From NCBI GenBank assembly GCA_900769275.1, contig CAAGGA010000104.1, positions 1 through 15,422 on the forward strand: a stretch of 15,422 bases of DNA, written 5' to 3'. Made by a program: the position numbers and the translations under genes. The notes beneath the pieces were generated by a model. The model searched no databases, was not told where the DNA came from, and worked only from the letters and a program-made list of their open reading frames with translations. Shown piece by piece: positions 15,158-15,422 of this stretch. Position 1 is the first letter of the stretch. Each line of letters starts with the position of its first letter. The stretch is from an uncultured Prevotella sp. GTDB taxonomy: Bacteria; Bacteroidota; Bacteroidia; Bacteroidales; Bacteroidaceae.

Positions 15158-15267
15158 TTTTGGTTGTTTGGTTGTTTAGTTGTTTGGTAGTTTGCAATCG
15201 ACTCCTTTGCGACAGAGACATCTGAACGCTCGAAAACGTAAACAACCGACAATCAGGTACTACAACC
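15158..15267. repeat. Intergenic inverted-repeat element, copy 7 (partly degenerate)
   Basis: The left arm is about three GGTTGTTT units (TTGGTTGTTTGGTTGTTTAG). The core CGACTCCTTTGCGACAGAGACA resembles that of copy 2. The right side is worn, keeping AAACAACCGACAATC and TACAACC. It begins seven bases after the nusA stop, in the place where the nusA-infB junction should be. Confidence 0.65.
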
Positions 15268-15422
15268 TTAAGGTGGGTTCTATTAATTCGCTTTGTCATA
15301 TTTTGGATTTATTTTCGAGGATAAATTGTAAGTCGAAGAGGGTTTCTGTCCCCCGATAGCGGGGGAACCGAAGGAGGTGTAAAGGCCATTGACCGTAGCG
15401 GGCTACGTGACCGATGAACCGA
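15268..15422. other. Unassigned hairpin-rich region after nusA
   Basis: No convincing reading frame starts here on either strand. It holds a GC-rich hairpin, 15349-15366 (TCCCCCG, loop ATAG, CGGGGGA), and a second palindrome, 15394-15407 (CGTAGC, GG, GCTACG). Short repeats of GACCG and GAACCGA run to the window edge. ACCTTAAGGT near 15266-15275 is a further small palindrome. It could be an inserted repeat, a structured RNA or the end of a mobile element; the region runs off the window and I cannot tell. Confidence 0.4.

Noticed and set aside
15291..15308. TTTG and TATTTTGG before the hairpin region, as a promoter for a small RNA
   Set aside because: The -7 box is imperfect (TTGG instead of TTTG) and no TTTG lies at the right distance upstream.
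15332..15340. GTCGAAGAG, identical to one arm of the palindrome at 3946-3966
   Set aside because: Nine bases without the other arm is compatible with chance in a window this size.
15299..15422. Minus-strand open frame reading in from the right edge, ending near 15318
   Set aside because: It passes through two palindromes, has a low-complexity Pro/Ser/Arg-rich look and no domain; it is more likely non-coding.

Overview
The window looks like chromosomal DNA from a Bacteroidales bacterium, most likely Prevotella or a close relative. Four things support this: TANNTTTG-type promoters (the Bacteroidetes primary-sigma -7 box), a hybrid two-component regulator of the Bacteroidetes carbohydrate type, periplasmic glycoside hydrolases with ordinary signal peptides, and a short Bacteroidetes-style NusA. 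One hydrolase also carries a C-terminal tail of the kind common on Prevotella exported proteins.

Layout. (1) Bases 1-974 (+) hold the 3' part of an AT-rich gene resembling the HaeII family of type II restriction endonucleases, broken by a one-base frameshift near 157-192. (2) Bases 975-1467 have no gene but carry two intergenic repeat elements and two long hairpins that probably act as terminators. (3) Bases 1468-12816 are four genes on the minus strand. In transcription order they are a 1300-residue hybrid two-component sensor/AraC regulator, a GH43 arabinofuranosidase/xylosidase, a GH98 endo-glycosidase with binding modules, and a GH51 alpha-L-arabinofuranosidase. (4) Bases 12817-13299 are a divergent promoter region with a structured leader before rimP. 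(5) rimP and nusA (+) follow in their usual housekeeping order. (6) Bases 15152-15422 hold another repeat copy and an unexplained hairpin-rich stretch where infB would be expected.

The four minus-strand genes form a coherent arabinoxylan-type set. The regulator senses an oligosaccharide in the periplasm, GH98 probably cuts the backbone, and GH43 and GH51 remove arabinose or xylose units. No SusC/SusD pair is present, and the cluster is bounded on both sides by unrelated genes.

The most unusual feature is a family of intergenic elements (seven copies, two of them degenerate) in nearly every gap of the window. Each has a G/T-rich tandem-repeat left arm, a short core around GACTCCATTGGAAA, and an A/C-rich right arm that is the inverted complement of the left. 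Several copies lie between a recognisable promoter and the start codon, and two lie within or directly after the rimP-nusA operon. I do not recognise the family by name.
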